The notes below the pieces were generated by a model. The model made no database searches, was not told the DNA's origin, and worked only from the letters and a program-made list of their open reading frames with translations. The position numbers and the translations under genes are program-made. From a virus: a stretch of DNA of 64,000 nt. This document shows positions 32,385 through 40,281 of this stretch, one piece after another. The DNA is taken from positions 90,802 through 154,801 of IMG/VR virus record IMGVR_UViG_3300043449_002688; one strand, given 5' to 3'. The stretch's first letter is position 1. Each line of letters starts with the position of its first letter.

Positions 32385-32393
32385 AAGATTAGG
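32385..32393 (-). promoter_or_regulatory. CCTAATCTT late motif, copy 6
   Basis: Minus strand TCCTAATCTTATATAAC, 40 nt before ATG 32344, in a 105-nt intergenic stretch after the virion gene's stop at 32450. Confidence 0.6.
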
Positions 32394-32449
32394 AAATGTT
32401 TTTAAAAAACAATAATATAAACCAAAAAGTGCTTAAAATATTAGAATTA

Positions 32450-34147
32450 TTAAACTATTTCACGCCATTGAAGGCTTACAGCTACGTTAGCAGTAGCATT
32501 TGCTTGCGAAGAAAGGGTTCTAGCTAAAACTACATAAACTTCTGAATCTGTAGAATCCATGTTTTGGTATATGATATTTTTGACAGCGGAAGAAAGCGAA
32601 GTTGCAGAAGCTGATGTTGTAGAGTTTTGACTGGTTCCTGCTGTAATAAATCCAGTAGATAGAGGATCTAAAACAACAGGAAGAAGGCTTGTAGCATTTA
32701 AACAGTATTCGGTAGCGCTTACATTTGGCTCTGTAGAAGTCCAAACGAGACCACCTGGGGCAGTAGTTGCAAGATAGCTTGCATTAGGTATTTTAACTAT
32801 TACATATTCTATGCTGGTAACTTCTGCATAAATAGAAGAATTAATAATTTTTACTCCAATTCTGTTTGGAAGCCCATTATAAGTATTGCTAAGTCTAACG
32901 GCCAAAACGGGCAAATAAGTGCGGCCTGGAGTTAATGTAGTTCTTATTCCAGTTGAAGCAGAAAAGTCTTTTCCTGCCTCGATATATCCACCTTCACTTA
33001 TAACCGTAGAGCATATTTGTTCCATTTTACCGCCAGCAGTTTCTCCTGTATTAAAAATTTCACATCTGACAGGTAGATTTGGATTGCTTAAATATGGAGT
33101 TTCCAAAACATTTGAATGATAATATTCATGAGCTACAATTACTTGTCCATTGTGAACAAAACCGCATCGAACTCTACCAACTCCTAACCATTGAAAGTCA
33201 ATATAAATAAGTTGCGTTTTGCTAGTATTAATATTGAATTTACTAGGGCCAGTCCCATCACATCTATCTATATTCCAATTTTGTTGAGGAACCCTTCTTA
33301 AATAAGAACCTATGTTAGCTTCGCTTGGAGTGCCGCCTATCTTAGATCTAATGACAAAATTAAGTTGACCGTTATCGGTTTTATTTGAAGTGTTTGAGCC
33401 AACTTGTTCAAAATAAATTCCATTATTATTATCAAAATATCCAGTTCTTTTTGTTACATTTTTTTCAGCATATCCAAAACAAATAGAAGAATAAATTAAT
33501 TGAGATTTCCCAGGCTGATATGGATGATATGCTTTGGTTTGATGTTGAACCGAGGAAGCAGGGTTACTGCTTGTTGTTAAAGTTACTGAAGCATTATTGG
33601 CAGTTGTTGTTGCTGTTCCGCCATTTAAGGTTTTTACATTATGATCTGTATCGTCGTATATATGTTTGTAATCGCCAAGAGAAAATACTTCTGAAATTCT
33701 AGTTCTTCCAAAGGCATCGTCATTTGATGGTTTTGAAATTATTGGAAAAAAATTATTAGAATTATAATATCTTCCAAATTCATCTACAAGAACATTTCTT
33801 AAAGCAACAGTAGGTTCTTCATCGTAAACTGCACGAATTATAAGTTCAGAACCCATCTTATTGCGTTCTTGTTCGTACATTTCTAAAGAACCGCCATCAT
33901 ATTCTGTTGGGTTTTCTAGTCGATTAAATTGAGGGTCTATTAAGCCAATTTGCAGTTGAGTGTCCGATAAAACTCTTTTAATTACATAATTTTTTGCTAC
34001 AATTCCAGTTTTCTTTAAAGTAACAATTTGCCTAACTTTAAGCCCAACTGTAGAAGTTACAGTTATAATATGATTAGAAACAAAAATAGGAGCAAGCAAT
34101 ATAGTTGGCCACTTGCTTTCTAATACAGAATACAAAGTTGACTGCAT
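32450..34147 (-). CDS. virion structural protein, 565 aa
   Basis: Beta-rich protein containing DAFGRTRISEVFSLGDYKHI, a pattern known to me from many marine and T4-like virion proteins (DAFGR.R.SE..). Later sections (LNGGTATTTANNASVTLTT) are Ser/Thr-rich like fibre or decoration proteins. AAAAGGAGCG before the ATG. Lies at the end of the MALING operon. It is probably an external tail or head protein; exact role unknown. Confidence 0.65.
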   Translation of the reverse strand: MQSTLYSVLESKWPTILLAPIFVSNHIITVTSTVGLKVRQIVTLKKTGIVAKNYVIKRVLSDTQLQIGLIDPQFNRLENPTEYDGGSLEMYEQERNKMGSELIIRAVYDEEPTVALRNVLVDEFGRYYNSNNFFPIISKPSNDDAFGRTRISEVFSLGDYKHIYDDTDHNVKTLNGGTATTTANNASVTLTTSSNPASSVQHQTKAYHPYQPGKSQLIYSSICFGYAEKNVTKRTGYFDNNNGIYFEQVGSNTSNKTDNGQLNFVIRSKIGGTPSEANIGSYLRRVPQQNWNIDRCDGTGPSKFNINTSKTQLIYIDFQWLGVGRVRCGFVHNGQVIVAHEYYHSNVLETPYLSNPNLPVRCEIFNTGETAGGKMEQICSTVISEGGYIEAGKDFSASTGIRTTLTPGRTYLPVLAVRLSNTYNGLPNRIGVKIINSSIYAEVTSIEYVIVKIPNASYLATTAPGGLVWTSTEPNVSATEYCLNATSLLPVVLDPLSTGFITAGTSQNSTTSASATSLSSAVKNIIYQNMDSTDSEVYVVLARTLSSQANATANVAVSLQWREIV

Positions 34148-34168
34148 TGCTCGCTCCTTTTAACTTGA

Positions 34169-36856
34169 TTATGCTATAGCATTATCTTTAACTGCTATAA
34201 ATCTTTGATAAATAGTGTTATACATAGAGAACGTTCCACCAATGCAAACTTTTCCATCATTTTTTACAAGCACAGCATTAACTATACCGATAATTTTTCC
34301 GCCATCAACTATAGCAGTCATGAATGTAGAATCAAGCACACCAGAACTGTTAACTTTAATTAAACAGTTTCTATTAGTTGCGCCTGGATATCCTGTAAAT
34401 CCTCCACCAACGTAAATAACATTATCTGAATCAAGAACTATAGAGTTAACAGCTCCATTAACAATCTTACTTCCATCAACTGCATTGGTCATAAACGTAG
34501 TGTCAAGATTTCCAGAGCTATCAGCTTTAATTAAGCGACTTCTTCCAACTGTACCGCCATAAGTAATAAAATCTCCTCCAATGTAAACGTTGTTGTTTGA
34601 GTCTGCAATAATCGCATAGACGATATTGCTAAACTTTGTGCCATCAACTGCATTGGTCATAAATGTAGTATCAAGTACACCAGAGCTATTAACTTTAATT
34701 AAACGATTTCTTCCTGATGTACCAGCATAAGAAGTAAATGCTCCTCCAATGTAAACATTGTTGTTTAAATCTTTAGCAATTGCAAAAACCGTACTACTAA
34801 ATTTTGTGCCATCGACTGCATTAGTCATAAATGTAGTATCAAGCACACCGGAGCTATTAACTTTAATTAAACGATTTCTTCCTGATGTATTGTTATAATT
34901 AGTAAAAGCTCCACCAATGTAAATATTGTCATTTGAGTCAATTGCTATTGCTCGAATAGTGCTGCTAAATTTATTTCCATCAACTGCATTAGTCATGAAT
35001 GTAGAATCAAGCACACCAGAGCTATTAACTTTAATTAAATAGTTTCTAAAATTTGTTCCACCATAAGTAATAAAATCTCCACCAATGTAAACATTGTTGT
35101 TTGAATCAATAGCAATAGAATAAATTTGATTATTAAATTTACTTCCATCAACTGCATTAGCCATGAATGTAGCATCAAGCACACCAGAACTATTAACTTT
35201 AATTAAACGATTTCTTCCTGATGTATTGCCATAATTAGTAAAGTTTCCACCGATGTAAACGTTATTGCTTGAATCTGTAGCAATGGCAGAAATTTGGTTA
35301 TTAACAAAAGAAATCCCAATAACATTTGTTACAAAAGGTTCAGATAATACTCCGCTAGTTGAAACTTTAGTTAAATAATTAAAAAACAATCCGCCTATAT
35401 AGATATTATCGTTTAAATCTTTAACAACAGTGAAAACTGTATTATTTAATTTAGCTCCATCAACTGCGTTGGTCATAAATGTAGTATCAAGTACACCAGA
35501 GCTATTAACTTTAATTAAACGATTTCTGTTAGTTGTGCTGGCGTAGTTAATAAAATCTCCTCCAATGTAAATGTCGTTGTTTGAGTCAATTGTAATAGAA
35601 TTAATTACTGCACTGATCTTGCTTCCATCAACTGCATTAGTCATAAATGTAGTATCAAGCACCCCAGAGCTATTAACTTTAATTAAACGATTTCTTCCTG
35701 ATGTACCAGCATAAGAAGTAAAGTTTCCTCCAATGTAAATATTAGAATTTGAATCTACAGATATGGCAAAAACAGCTCCTCCAACAAATTTAGCTCCATC
35801 AACTACATTAGTCATGAATGTAGAATCAAGAGTACCAGAGCTATTAACTTTAATTAAATAACCTCTACCTGAAGTTCCTCCGTAAGAAGTAAAAGCTCCA
35901 CCAACATAAACATCATTGTCAGAAAGGATAAGGACTTTGTTAACCCCAAAATTAAATTTACTTCCATCAACTGCATTAGTCATAAATGTAGTATCAAGCA
36001 CACCGGAGCTATTAACTTTAATAAGACTATTTCTACCTGCTGTACCACCATAAGTAATAAAATCTCCACCAATATAAACGTTATCGTTTGAATCAATAGC
36101 TATAGTAGCTACCAAACGGTTAACTGCTCCAGGAAACTTTCCGCCATCAACTGCATTAGTCATGAATGTAGAATCAAGCACACCAGAACTGTCAACTTTA
36201 ATTAAACAACTTCTGTTAATTCCGCCGTAGTTAGTAAATTGTCCACCAATGTAAACATTATCGTTTGAATCAATAGCAATAGAATAAATTTGACCATTAA
36301 ATTTAGCTCCATCAACTGCATTGGTCATAAATGTAGTATCAAGTACACCAGAGCTATTAACTTTAATTAAATAGTTTCTAAAAGTTGTATTATTGTAGTT
36401 TGTAAACCCTCCACCGATATAAACGTTACCATTTGAATCAGTAGCAACAGCCCGAACGGTACTGGATATCAAAGATTTTCCCGCAATGGCTTGAGTAAAA
36501 GTAATTAAACTTTCAAGCTGCATAGTTAGCCCAGGAGGAATATCTGACTTACTAACAGCAAAAGATCCACCATCAAAATCCACTAAGATAATTTTTAAAA
36601 CATTAAATTGTGCTCTGGCTTTTTGCGAAAAAAGTATAAAAGTTTCAGGAGTAGCTTGAGACAAATCAAAGATAATATTTTTAAGCTGTTCGCCTTCAGA
36701 GGACTTATAGATTACTTTTGCAAGTTTAACGTTTTGTGGATCTGAAAAATAACTATCTGCAACAACTGACGCTAAATCAAATAATGCAGTTTTATCTAGT
36801 GTTACAGAAAACACTACGTTTTTAGCTGCAGACTCTGTTCCGTTTATTAATGCCAT
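34169..36856 (-). CDS. MALING-module protein with about 14 propeller-type repeats
   Basis: 895 residues. The first 115 (MALINGTESAAKNVVFSVTL...) are homologous to the two downstream-listed MALING proteins. From about 130 on there are about 14 repeats of 52-60 residues with the core 'IDSN.NVYIGG.FT.Y....RN.LIKVNSSGVLD.TFMTNAVDG'. This is the delta-60/NHL-like blade pattern. Repeat 7 is shortened and diverged (IGGLFFNYLTKVSTSG) and repeat 14 is incomplete, which fits two seven-bladed propellers in tandem. Probably a surface-exposed receptor-binding or decoration protein. Confidence 0.75.
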   Translation of the reverse strand: MALINGTESAAKNVVFSVTLDKTALFDLASVVADSYFSDPQNVKLAKVIYKSSEGEQLKNIIFDLSQATPETFILFSQKARAQFNVLKIILVDFDGGSFAVSKSDIPPGLTMQLESLITFTQAIAGKSLISSTVRAVATDSNGNVYIGGGFTNYNNTTFRNYLIKVNSSGVLDTTFMTNAVDGAKFNGQIYSIAIDSNDNVYIGGQFTNYGGINRSCLIKVDSSGVLDSTFMTNAVDGGKFPGAVNRLVATIAIDSNDNVYIGGDFITYGGTAGRNSLIKVNSSGVLDTTFMTNAVDGSKFNFGVNKVLILSDNDVYVGGAFTSYGGTSGRGYLIKVNSSGTLDSTFMTNVVDGAKFVGGAVFAISVDSNSNIYIGGNFTSYAGTSGRNRLIKVNSSGVLDTTFMTNAVDGSKISAVINSITIDSNNDIYIGGDFINYASTTNRNRLIKVNSSGVLDTTFMTNAVDGAKLNNTVFTVVKDLNDNIYIGGLFFNYLTKVSTSGVLSEPFVTNVIGISFVNNQISAIATDSSNNVYIGGNFTNYGNTSGRNRLIKVNSSGVLDATFMANAVDGSKFNNQIYSIAIDSNNNVYIGGDFITYGGTNFRNYLIKVNSSGVLDSTFMTNAVDGNKFSSTIRAIAIDSNDNIYIGGAFTNYNNTSGRNRLIKVNSSGVLDTTFMTNAVDGTKFSSTVFAIAKDLNNNVYIGGAFTSYAGTSGRNRLIKVNSSGVLDTTFMTNAVDGTKFSNIVYAIIADSNNNVYIGGDFITYGGTVGRSRLIKADSSGNLDTTFMTNAVDGSKIVNGAVNSIVLDSDNVIYVGGGFTGYPGATNRNCLIKVNSSGVLDSTFMTAIVDGGKIIGIVNAVLVKNDGKVCIGGTFSMYNTIYQRFIAVKDNAIA

Positions 36857-36902
36857 TTTAAAATTCTCCCTATATTTTTAATAATAATGTTAATGTTACA
36901 GA

Positions 36903-37247
36903 TTAAAAAGTGATGTTTAATCCTGAAGGAATTTGAGCGCCTTCTAAAGATAAAATATCTTTTTCGTAATCAATTAAAACAATCTTTTCTACCTCAAAAG
37001 AACTTCTTGCTTTTATTGAAAAAAGTATTTGACAAGAAGGAGTTGCTTCTGCCAGATTAAAGGTAAAGGCTTTTTTTTGATTTCCTTGAGTTGATTTATA
37101 CATTATTCTTACGGATTTTACATTTGTTTGACTAGAAAACCAGTCATCTGCTAAAACTCCAGAAAGGCCAAATAGAGTTGTTTTATCTAGAGTTACTGTA
37201 GCTACTACACCTTTTTGTAATCCTGTTATTCCATTTAATAAAGCCAT
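36903..37247 (-). CDS. MALING-module virion protein, 114 aa
   Basis: MALLNGITGLQKGVVATVTL, then DDWFSSQTNVKSVRIMYKS and ARSSFEVEKIVLIDYEKD. Homologous over its full length to the protein at 37274-37624 and to the N-terminus of the propeller protein. A small beta-sandwich is likely. Conserved leader (GAGGAGAATTTAAAA). Gene order implies successive duplications of one module. Role inferred: virion decoration or fibre anchor. Confidence 0.65.
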   Translation of the reverse strand: MALLNGITGLQKGVVATVTLDKTTLFGLSGVLADDWFSSQTNVKSVRIMYKSTQGNQKKAFTFNLAEATPSCQILFSIKARSSFEVEKIVLIDYEKDILSLEGAQIPSGLNITF

Positions 37248-37273
37248 TTTTAAATTCTCCTCGTTATTTTAAA

Positions 37274-37624
37274 TTAAGGTGTAAAATCAATATCTAATCC
37301 AGCAGGAAGATCTGCTCTTCCTACGGAAAGTTGATCGTCTTCATAATCAATTAAAATTACTTTTAATAAGTCAAAATTATCTCTTGCTCTGGCAGAAAAG
37401 CTAATATTTGCCGCTGGATTAGCAAGCGTAAGATCAAAAATAACTGTTTTAATTTGAGACCCAACTGAAGACCTATAAATTATTTTTGCAAATCTTACGT
37501 TTGATTGAATTGAAAACCAATCATCTGCGGCTACTGGAGTTAAGGCAAATAATGCAGTTTTATCTAGAGTTAGAGCAGTAGTTTGTCCTTTGGCTACCGA
37601 ATTTAGCCCATTTATTAATGCCAT
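37274..37624 (-). CDS. MALING-module virion protein, 116 aa
   Basis: MALINGLNSVAKGQTTALTL, DDWFSIQSNVRFAKIIYRS, ARDNFDLLKVILIDYEDD. It is the first gene of the MALING operon, closest to the motif at 37691. It shares nearly all conserved positions with its 114-residue neighbour. AAGGAGAATTTTTAAA precedes the start. Likely a structural protein. Confidence 0.65.
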   Translation of the reverse strand: MALINGLNSVAKGQTTALTLDKTALFALTPVAADDWFSIQSNVRFAKIIYRSSVGSQIKTVIFDLTLANPAANISFSARARDNFDLLKVILIDYEDDQLSVGRADLPAGLDIDFTP

Positions 37625-37690
37625 TTTAAAAATTCTCCTTGTTCTTACAATAGTTTATCTTTATTTTAATTTTACCTTTTCTTGCTTAAT

Positions 37691-37699
37691 AAGATTAGG
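37691..37699 (-). promoter_or_regulatory. CCTAATCTT late motif, copy 7
   Basis: Minus strand GCCTAATCTTATTAAGC, 66 nt before the MALING operon start at 37624, back-to-back with the plus-strand promoter at 37785. Confidence 0.6.
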
Positions 37700-37784
37700 C
37701 TTATAGTACCTATGATGCCTAAAAAATATGTATAATTTACATTTTTTATTAAATTCTCAAAAAAAGACATTAAAGATAAAATCA

Positions 37785-37813
37785 TTGTTTTGAAATATCA
37801 AAAATGCTATAAT
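37785..37813 (+). promoter_or_regulatory. sigma70-like promoter (TTGTTT-17-TATAAT)
   Basis: TTGTTT (37785-37790), 17 nt, TATAAT (37808-37813), with TGC before the -10 box: a near-ideal extended promoter. Drives the small genes, the tRNA-like RNA and thyA. Confidence 0.75.
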
Positions 37814-37837
37814 TAAAGAATAACAAAGGAAATAAAA

Positions 37838-38113
37838 ATGAATCAAAATATGGCTAATCAATACGGAATGCAGTATCTGGAAATTTCAGCAGAAATCTCT
37901 CGCCTAGAAAAGAAAAAAGAAGAGCTTAAGAAAATGCTTCTTCAAGAAGGCAGTTTTGAAACTGATATGTATTGTTTTGACGTAAAAGATGTTGATCTTT
38001 TTAGGGTTGTAGACGCCAATACTTTGCTAGAGAGATTGGGTATGATGACTGTAGAAAAAAATGGTCTTATTCGCCAATCTAGTTACAAAAAACTAACTGT
38101 AAAAGCTAAATAA
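37838..38113 (+). CDS. hypothetical coiled-coil protein, 91 aa
   Basis: Begins MNQNMANQYGMQYLEISAEI; residues 15-38 (EISRLEKKKEELKKMLL) form a heptad helix, followed by a small beta part (DMYCFDVKDVDLFRVVDANT). AAAGGAAATAAAA before the ATG. No family recognised. Confidence 0.6.
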   Translation: MNQNMANQYGMQYLEISAEISRLEKKKEELKKMLLQEGSFETDMYCFDVKDVDLFRVVDANTLLERLGMMTVEKNGLIRQSSYKKLTVKAK

Positions 38114-38118
38114 AAAAC

Positions 38119-38199
38119 GGGCAAGCGAGGTGGTGTGACACCTTGGCGAAAGCTGGTCCTTGGTAAGACAAGGCAGGGTTTAAATCCCTCTTGCCCACC
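38119..38199 (+). ncRNA. tRNA-like RNA without canonical anticodon arm
   Basis: A 7-bp acceptor stem GGGCAAG (38119-38125) with CTTGCCC (38190-38196), then A and CC, plus a T-arm-like hairpin AGGG-TTTAAAT-CCCT (38175-38189) with a 4-bp stem. Between them are AGGTG/CACCT, a GAAA-capped hairpin and CCTTG/CAAGG with a 6-nt loop, none of which is a 7-nt anticodon loop. This could be a degenerate tRNA, a tRNA with an unusual fold, or a tRNA-mimic. It follows the promoter at 37785. Confidence 0.45.
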
Positions 38200-38212
38200 T
38201 TTTGAGGTTTTT

Positions 38213-38443
38213 ATGAAGAAACGTCGCCCTAGTCACGAAAATCCTTTTTTAACAAAAAATACAAAATACGAAAAACAATGTAATCAGCTTATGGGCGATA
38301 ATTTGCCAAAATCTAAAAAAAGACAATGTAAGATGGTTAAAAGCGGTAAAAAATGTAAAAATGCTGTGCCTGAAAAGCGTTATTTTTATTGCAAAGATTG
38401 TCAGCCTTTGTTGCCAGTCGAAAATGGATTTGATACATTTTAA
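38213..38443 (+). CDS. Cys-rich basic protein, 76 aa
   Basis: Starts MKKRRPSHENPFLTKNTKYE at ATG 38213 with TTTTGAGG before it; an upstream in-frame start would cross the tRNA-like RNA. Four cysteines in the C-terminal half (QCKMVKSGKKCKNAV, then YCKDC) may bind zinc. Strongly basic, so possibly nucleic-acid binding. Unknown function. Confidence 0.55.
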   Translation: MKKRRPSHENPFLTKNTKYEKQCNQLMGDNLPKSKKRQCKMVKSGKKCKNAVPEKRYFYCKDCQPLLPVENGFDTF

Positions 38444-38465
38444 TAGCTAAAAAAAGGAATATTGA

Positions 38466-38711
38466 ATGCAAGATAGTTCTAATAATAAGCCAACCTTTGA
38501 GTCTCGTGATTTTATTAAAATTGCCGATTTTGCGCAAAGTTTTTTCTTAGAATCTAAAAAATTGCCTCTTAATTCTAGGGAATTGCAAATTTATTTGGTT
38601 TTAAATGGATTAAAACAATATTGCGCTCAAATGAATTTAAATCTTCCTTTTGAAATTGAAGACCTTAACAAAGAACGCCTTGATGCTGGAGGCTTGGATG
38701 ACATTGGCTGA
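38466..38711 (+). CDS. hypothetical protein, 81 aa
   Basis: Starts MQDSSNNKPTFESRDFIKIA, helical (ADFAQSFFLESKKLPLNSRE), and ends DAGGLDDIG. The AAAAAAGGAATATTGA site is acceptable. The end overlaps the next ATG (GGATGACATTGGCTGA). Not recognised. Confidence 0.6.
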   Translation: MQDSSNNKPTFESRDFIKIADFAQSFFLESKKLPLNSRELQIYLVLNGLKQYCAQMNLNLPFEIEDLNKERLDAGGLDDIG

Positions 38712-38937
38712 TTTACAATTTAAAATAAAAGTTTTAGCCAATTTTCAACTTAATCTAAAAAGATCAAATGGAAATATATCTTTTGAAAAGCTTTTAATTA
38801 ATCAAGCTAAAAAAGTAGTATTTGAAATAGATCAGGCAATTCATAAAAAAACAGTTAAATCTTCTGATGCGATTGATCTTGTTAAAAAATACAAGTTGCA
38901 AAAAATTATGAGGCTTGTTAGAAATGACAAAAACTGA
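38698..38937 (+). CDS. hypothetical protein, 79 aa
   Basis: Starts [20 protein letters not shown] at ATG 38698, which has TGGAGG 6 nt upstream, rather than an in-frame start at 38650. Basic and helical ([15 protein letters not shown]). The last codons overlap the thyA start (AATGACAAAAACTGA). Unknown function; probably coupled to thyA. Confidence 0.6.
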   Translation: MTLADLQFKIKVLANFQLNLKRSNGNISFEKLLINQAKKVVFEIDQAIHKKTVKSSDAIDLVKKYKLQKIMRLVRNDKN

Positions 38938-39736
38938 TAACGAATATGAATATTTGCGTTTTTTAAAGCATATCTTAGAAAATGGTAAAGAAAAAACTGA
39001 TCGAACTGGAACCGGAACTATTAGTGTTTTTGGGTATCAAATGCGTTTTGATCTAAGGAAAAGCTTTCCTCTTTTAACTACTAAAAAAATGTTTTTTAAA
39101 GGAGTAAAAGCTGAGCTGCTATGGTTTCTTTCTGGCTCTACTAACATTAAATATTTAAAAGATAATGGAGTTGGCATTTGGGACGAATGGGCGGATGAAA
39201 ACGGAGAACTTGGGCCGGTTTACGGTAAACAATGGCGCTCTTGGCAGACTCCAGATGGCAAAACAATCGATCAGATCTCGCAAGTCATTGAGCAAATTAA
39301 GACCAATCCCGATTCACGCCGACTCTTAGTCGTTGCATTTAATCCTGGCGAAATTGACAAAATGGCTCTTCCGCCCTGCCACGCTTTTTTTCAATTCTAT
39401 GTACAAAATGATAAGCTTTCTTGTCAATTATATCAAAGATCGGGCGATGCTTTTTTAGGAATACCTTTTAACATTGCTTCTTATGCTTTACTTACCCATA
39501 TGATTGCGCAAGTTTGCCAATTAAAAGTAGGCGAATTTATTCACACTATTGGTGATGCACACATTTATTTAAATCATTTAGATCAAGTTAAAGAGCAATT
39601 AACCCGTATTCCAATCGAAGGCCCTGAACTGTTTATTAATCCTAAGATCAAAGATATTGATAATTTTACTTTAGATGATATTACAGTTGTAAATTATAGT
39701 TCGCATCCTGCGATAAAAGGAAAGGTAGCTGTTTAG
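38924..39736 (+). CDS. thyA: thymidylate synthase
   Basis: 270 residues. Methylates dUMP to dTMP with methylenetetrahydrofolate. The nucleophile is Cys152 in [10 protein letters not shown], preceded by [12 protein letters not shown] (the phosphate-binding Arg pair), and [17 protein letters not shown] and [13 protein letters not shown] follow. The N-terminus has [19 protein letters not shown]. The length is that of a full ThyA. Start ATG 38924, with the upstream in-frame codon (38915) lacking a site. An intrinsic terminator overlaps its stop. It supplies dTTP for an AT-rich genome. Confidence 0.97.
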   Translation: MTKTDNEYEYLRFLKHILENGKEKTDRTGTGTISVFGYQMRFDLRKSFPLLTTKKMFFKGVKAELLWFLSGSTNIKYLKDNGVGIWDEWADENGELGPVYGKQWRSWQTPDGKTIDQISQVIEQIKTNPDSRRLLVVAFNPGEIDKMALPPCHAFFQFYVQNDKLSCQLYQRSGDAFLGIPFNIASYALLTHMIAQVCQLKVGEFIHTIGDAHIYLNHLDQVKEQLTRIPIEGPELFINPKIKDIDNFTLDDITVVNYSSHPAIKGKVAV

Positions 39737-39748
39737 GCTACCTTTTTT
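39721..39748 (+). terminator. intrinsic terminator overlapping thyA stop
   Basis: AAAGGTAGC (39721-39729), 7-nt loop, GCTACCTTT (39737-39745) and a T6 run to 39748. The TAG stop of thyA lies in the loop. It may also work in reverse for the convergent tube operon. Confidence 0.85.
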
Positions 39749-39774
39749 AAAAAACAACAATTATTAATTGTTAA

Positions 39775-40266
39775 TTATGTAGAAGAAGAACCGTCATCTA
39801 AGTTGGCTGCAGTGATATCATTTTGCTCATCACTTTCATCTTCGCCAAGCAATCCAATTATATCTAATCTGATATCTGAAACGCCTCGCGCAGCAACACC
39901 AGAAGACCAGCCCTGAACTCTGCATCCTAAAGCTTTAAAAATAACTAATTCGTTGCCGGTAGTATCATCTTTTGTAGCTCTATCAGTTACTTCTACAGAG
40001 AAATCATTTTCTGTAAGAAGGTTTTGCAAAAGTGTGGCATTTGCAACTGCATAGGGTCCACTATTTACTACTCGGTATCCACTTAAAGTAAGGGCTACTG
40101 CTTCTTGTGTAGTAGGAGTAATTTCTGCTGGATTAAATCTGCCTAAAATAAAAGCAGGTTCTTTTCCTTGTCTGATTTGCCAAGTGCAATTATTAAATAA
40201 TCCAACTAACTTACCATTAATGTAAATTTTCGCCCTCGCACCTGTTAAAATTTTTGGTGTACTCAT
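39775..40266 (-). CDS. tail tube protein
   Basis: 163 residues: ILTGARAKIYINGKLVGLFN and NCTWQIRQGKEPAFILGRFN, then SGYRVV, the beta-rich pattern of phage tail tubes with an N-terminal 'GA.A.i.inGk.vg.f'. Follows the sheath gene with a 15-nt gap; tube and sheath are adjacent in contractile-tail phages. AGGAGAATA before the ATG. Confidence 0.8.
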   Translation of the reverse strand: MSTPKILTGARAKIYINGKLVGLFNNCTWQIRQGKEPAFILGRFNPAEITPTTQEAVALTLSGYRVVNSGPYAVANATLLQNLLTENDFSVEVTDRATKDDTTGNELVIFKALGCRVQGWSSGVAARGVSDIRLDIIGLLGEDESDEQNDITAANLDDGSSST

Positions 40267-40281
40267 TTTTATATTCTCCTA

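Noticed and set aside
34169-36856. CRISPR-like regular repeats.
   Set aside because: The periodicity of about 170 bp follows codons and encodes protein repeats; there are no short palindromic repeats with unique spacers.
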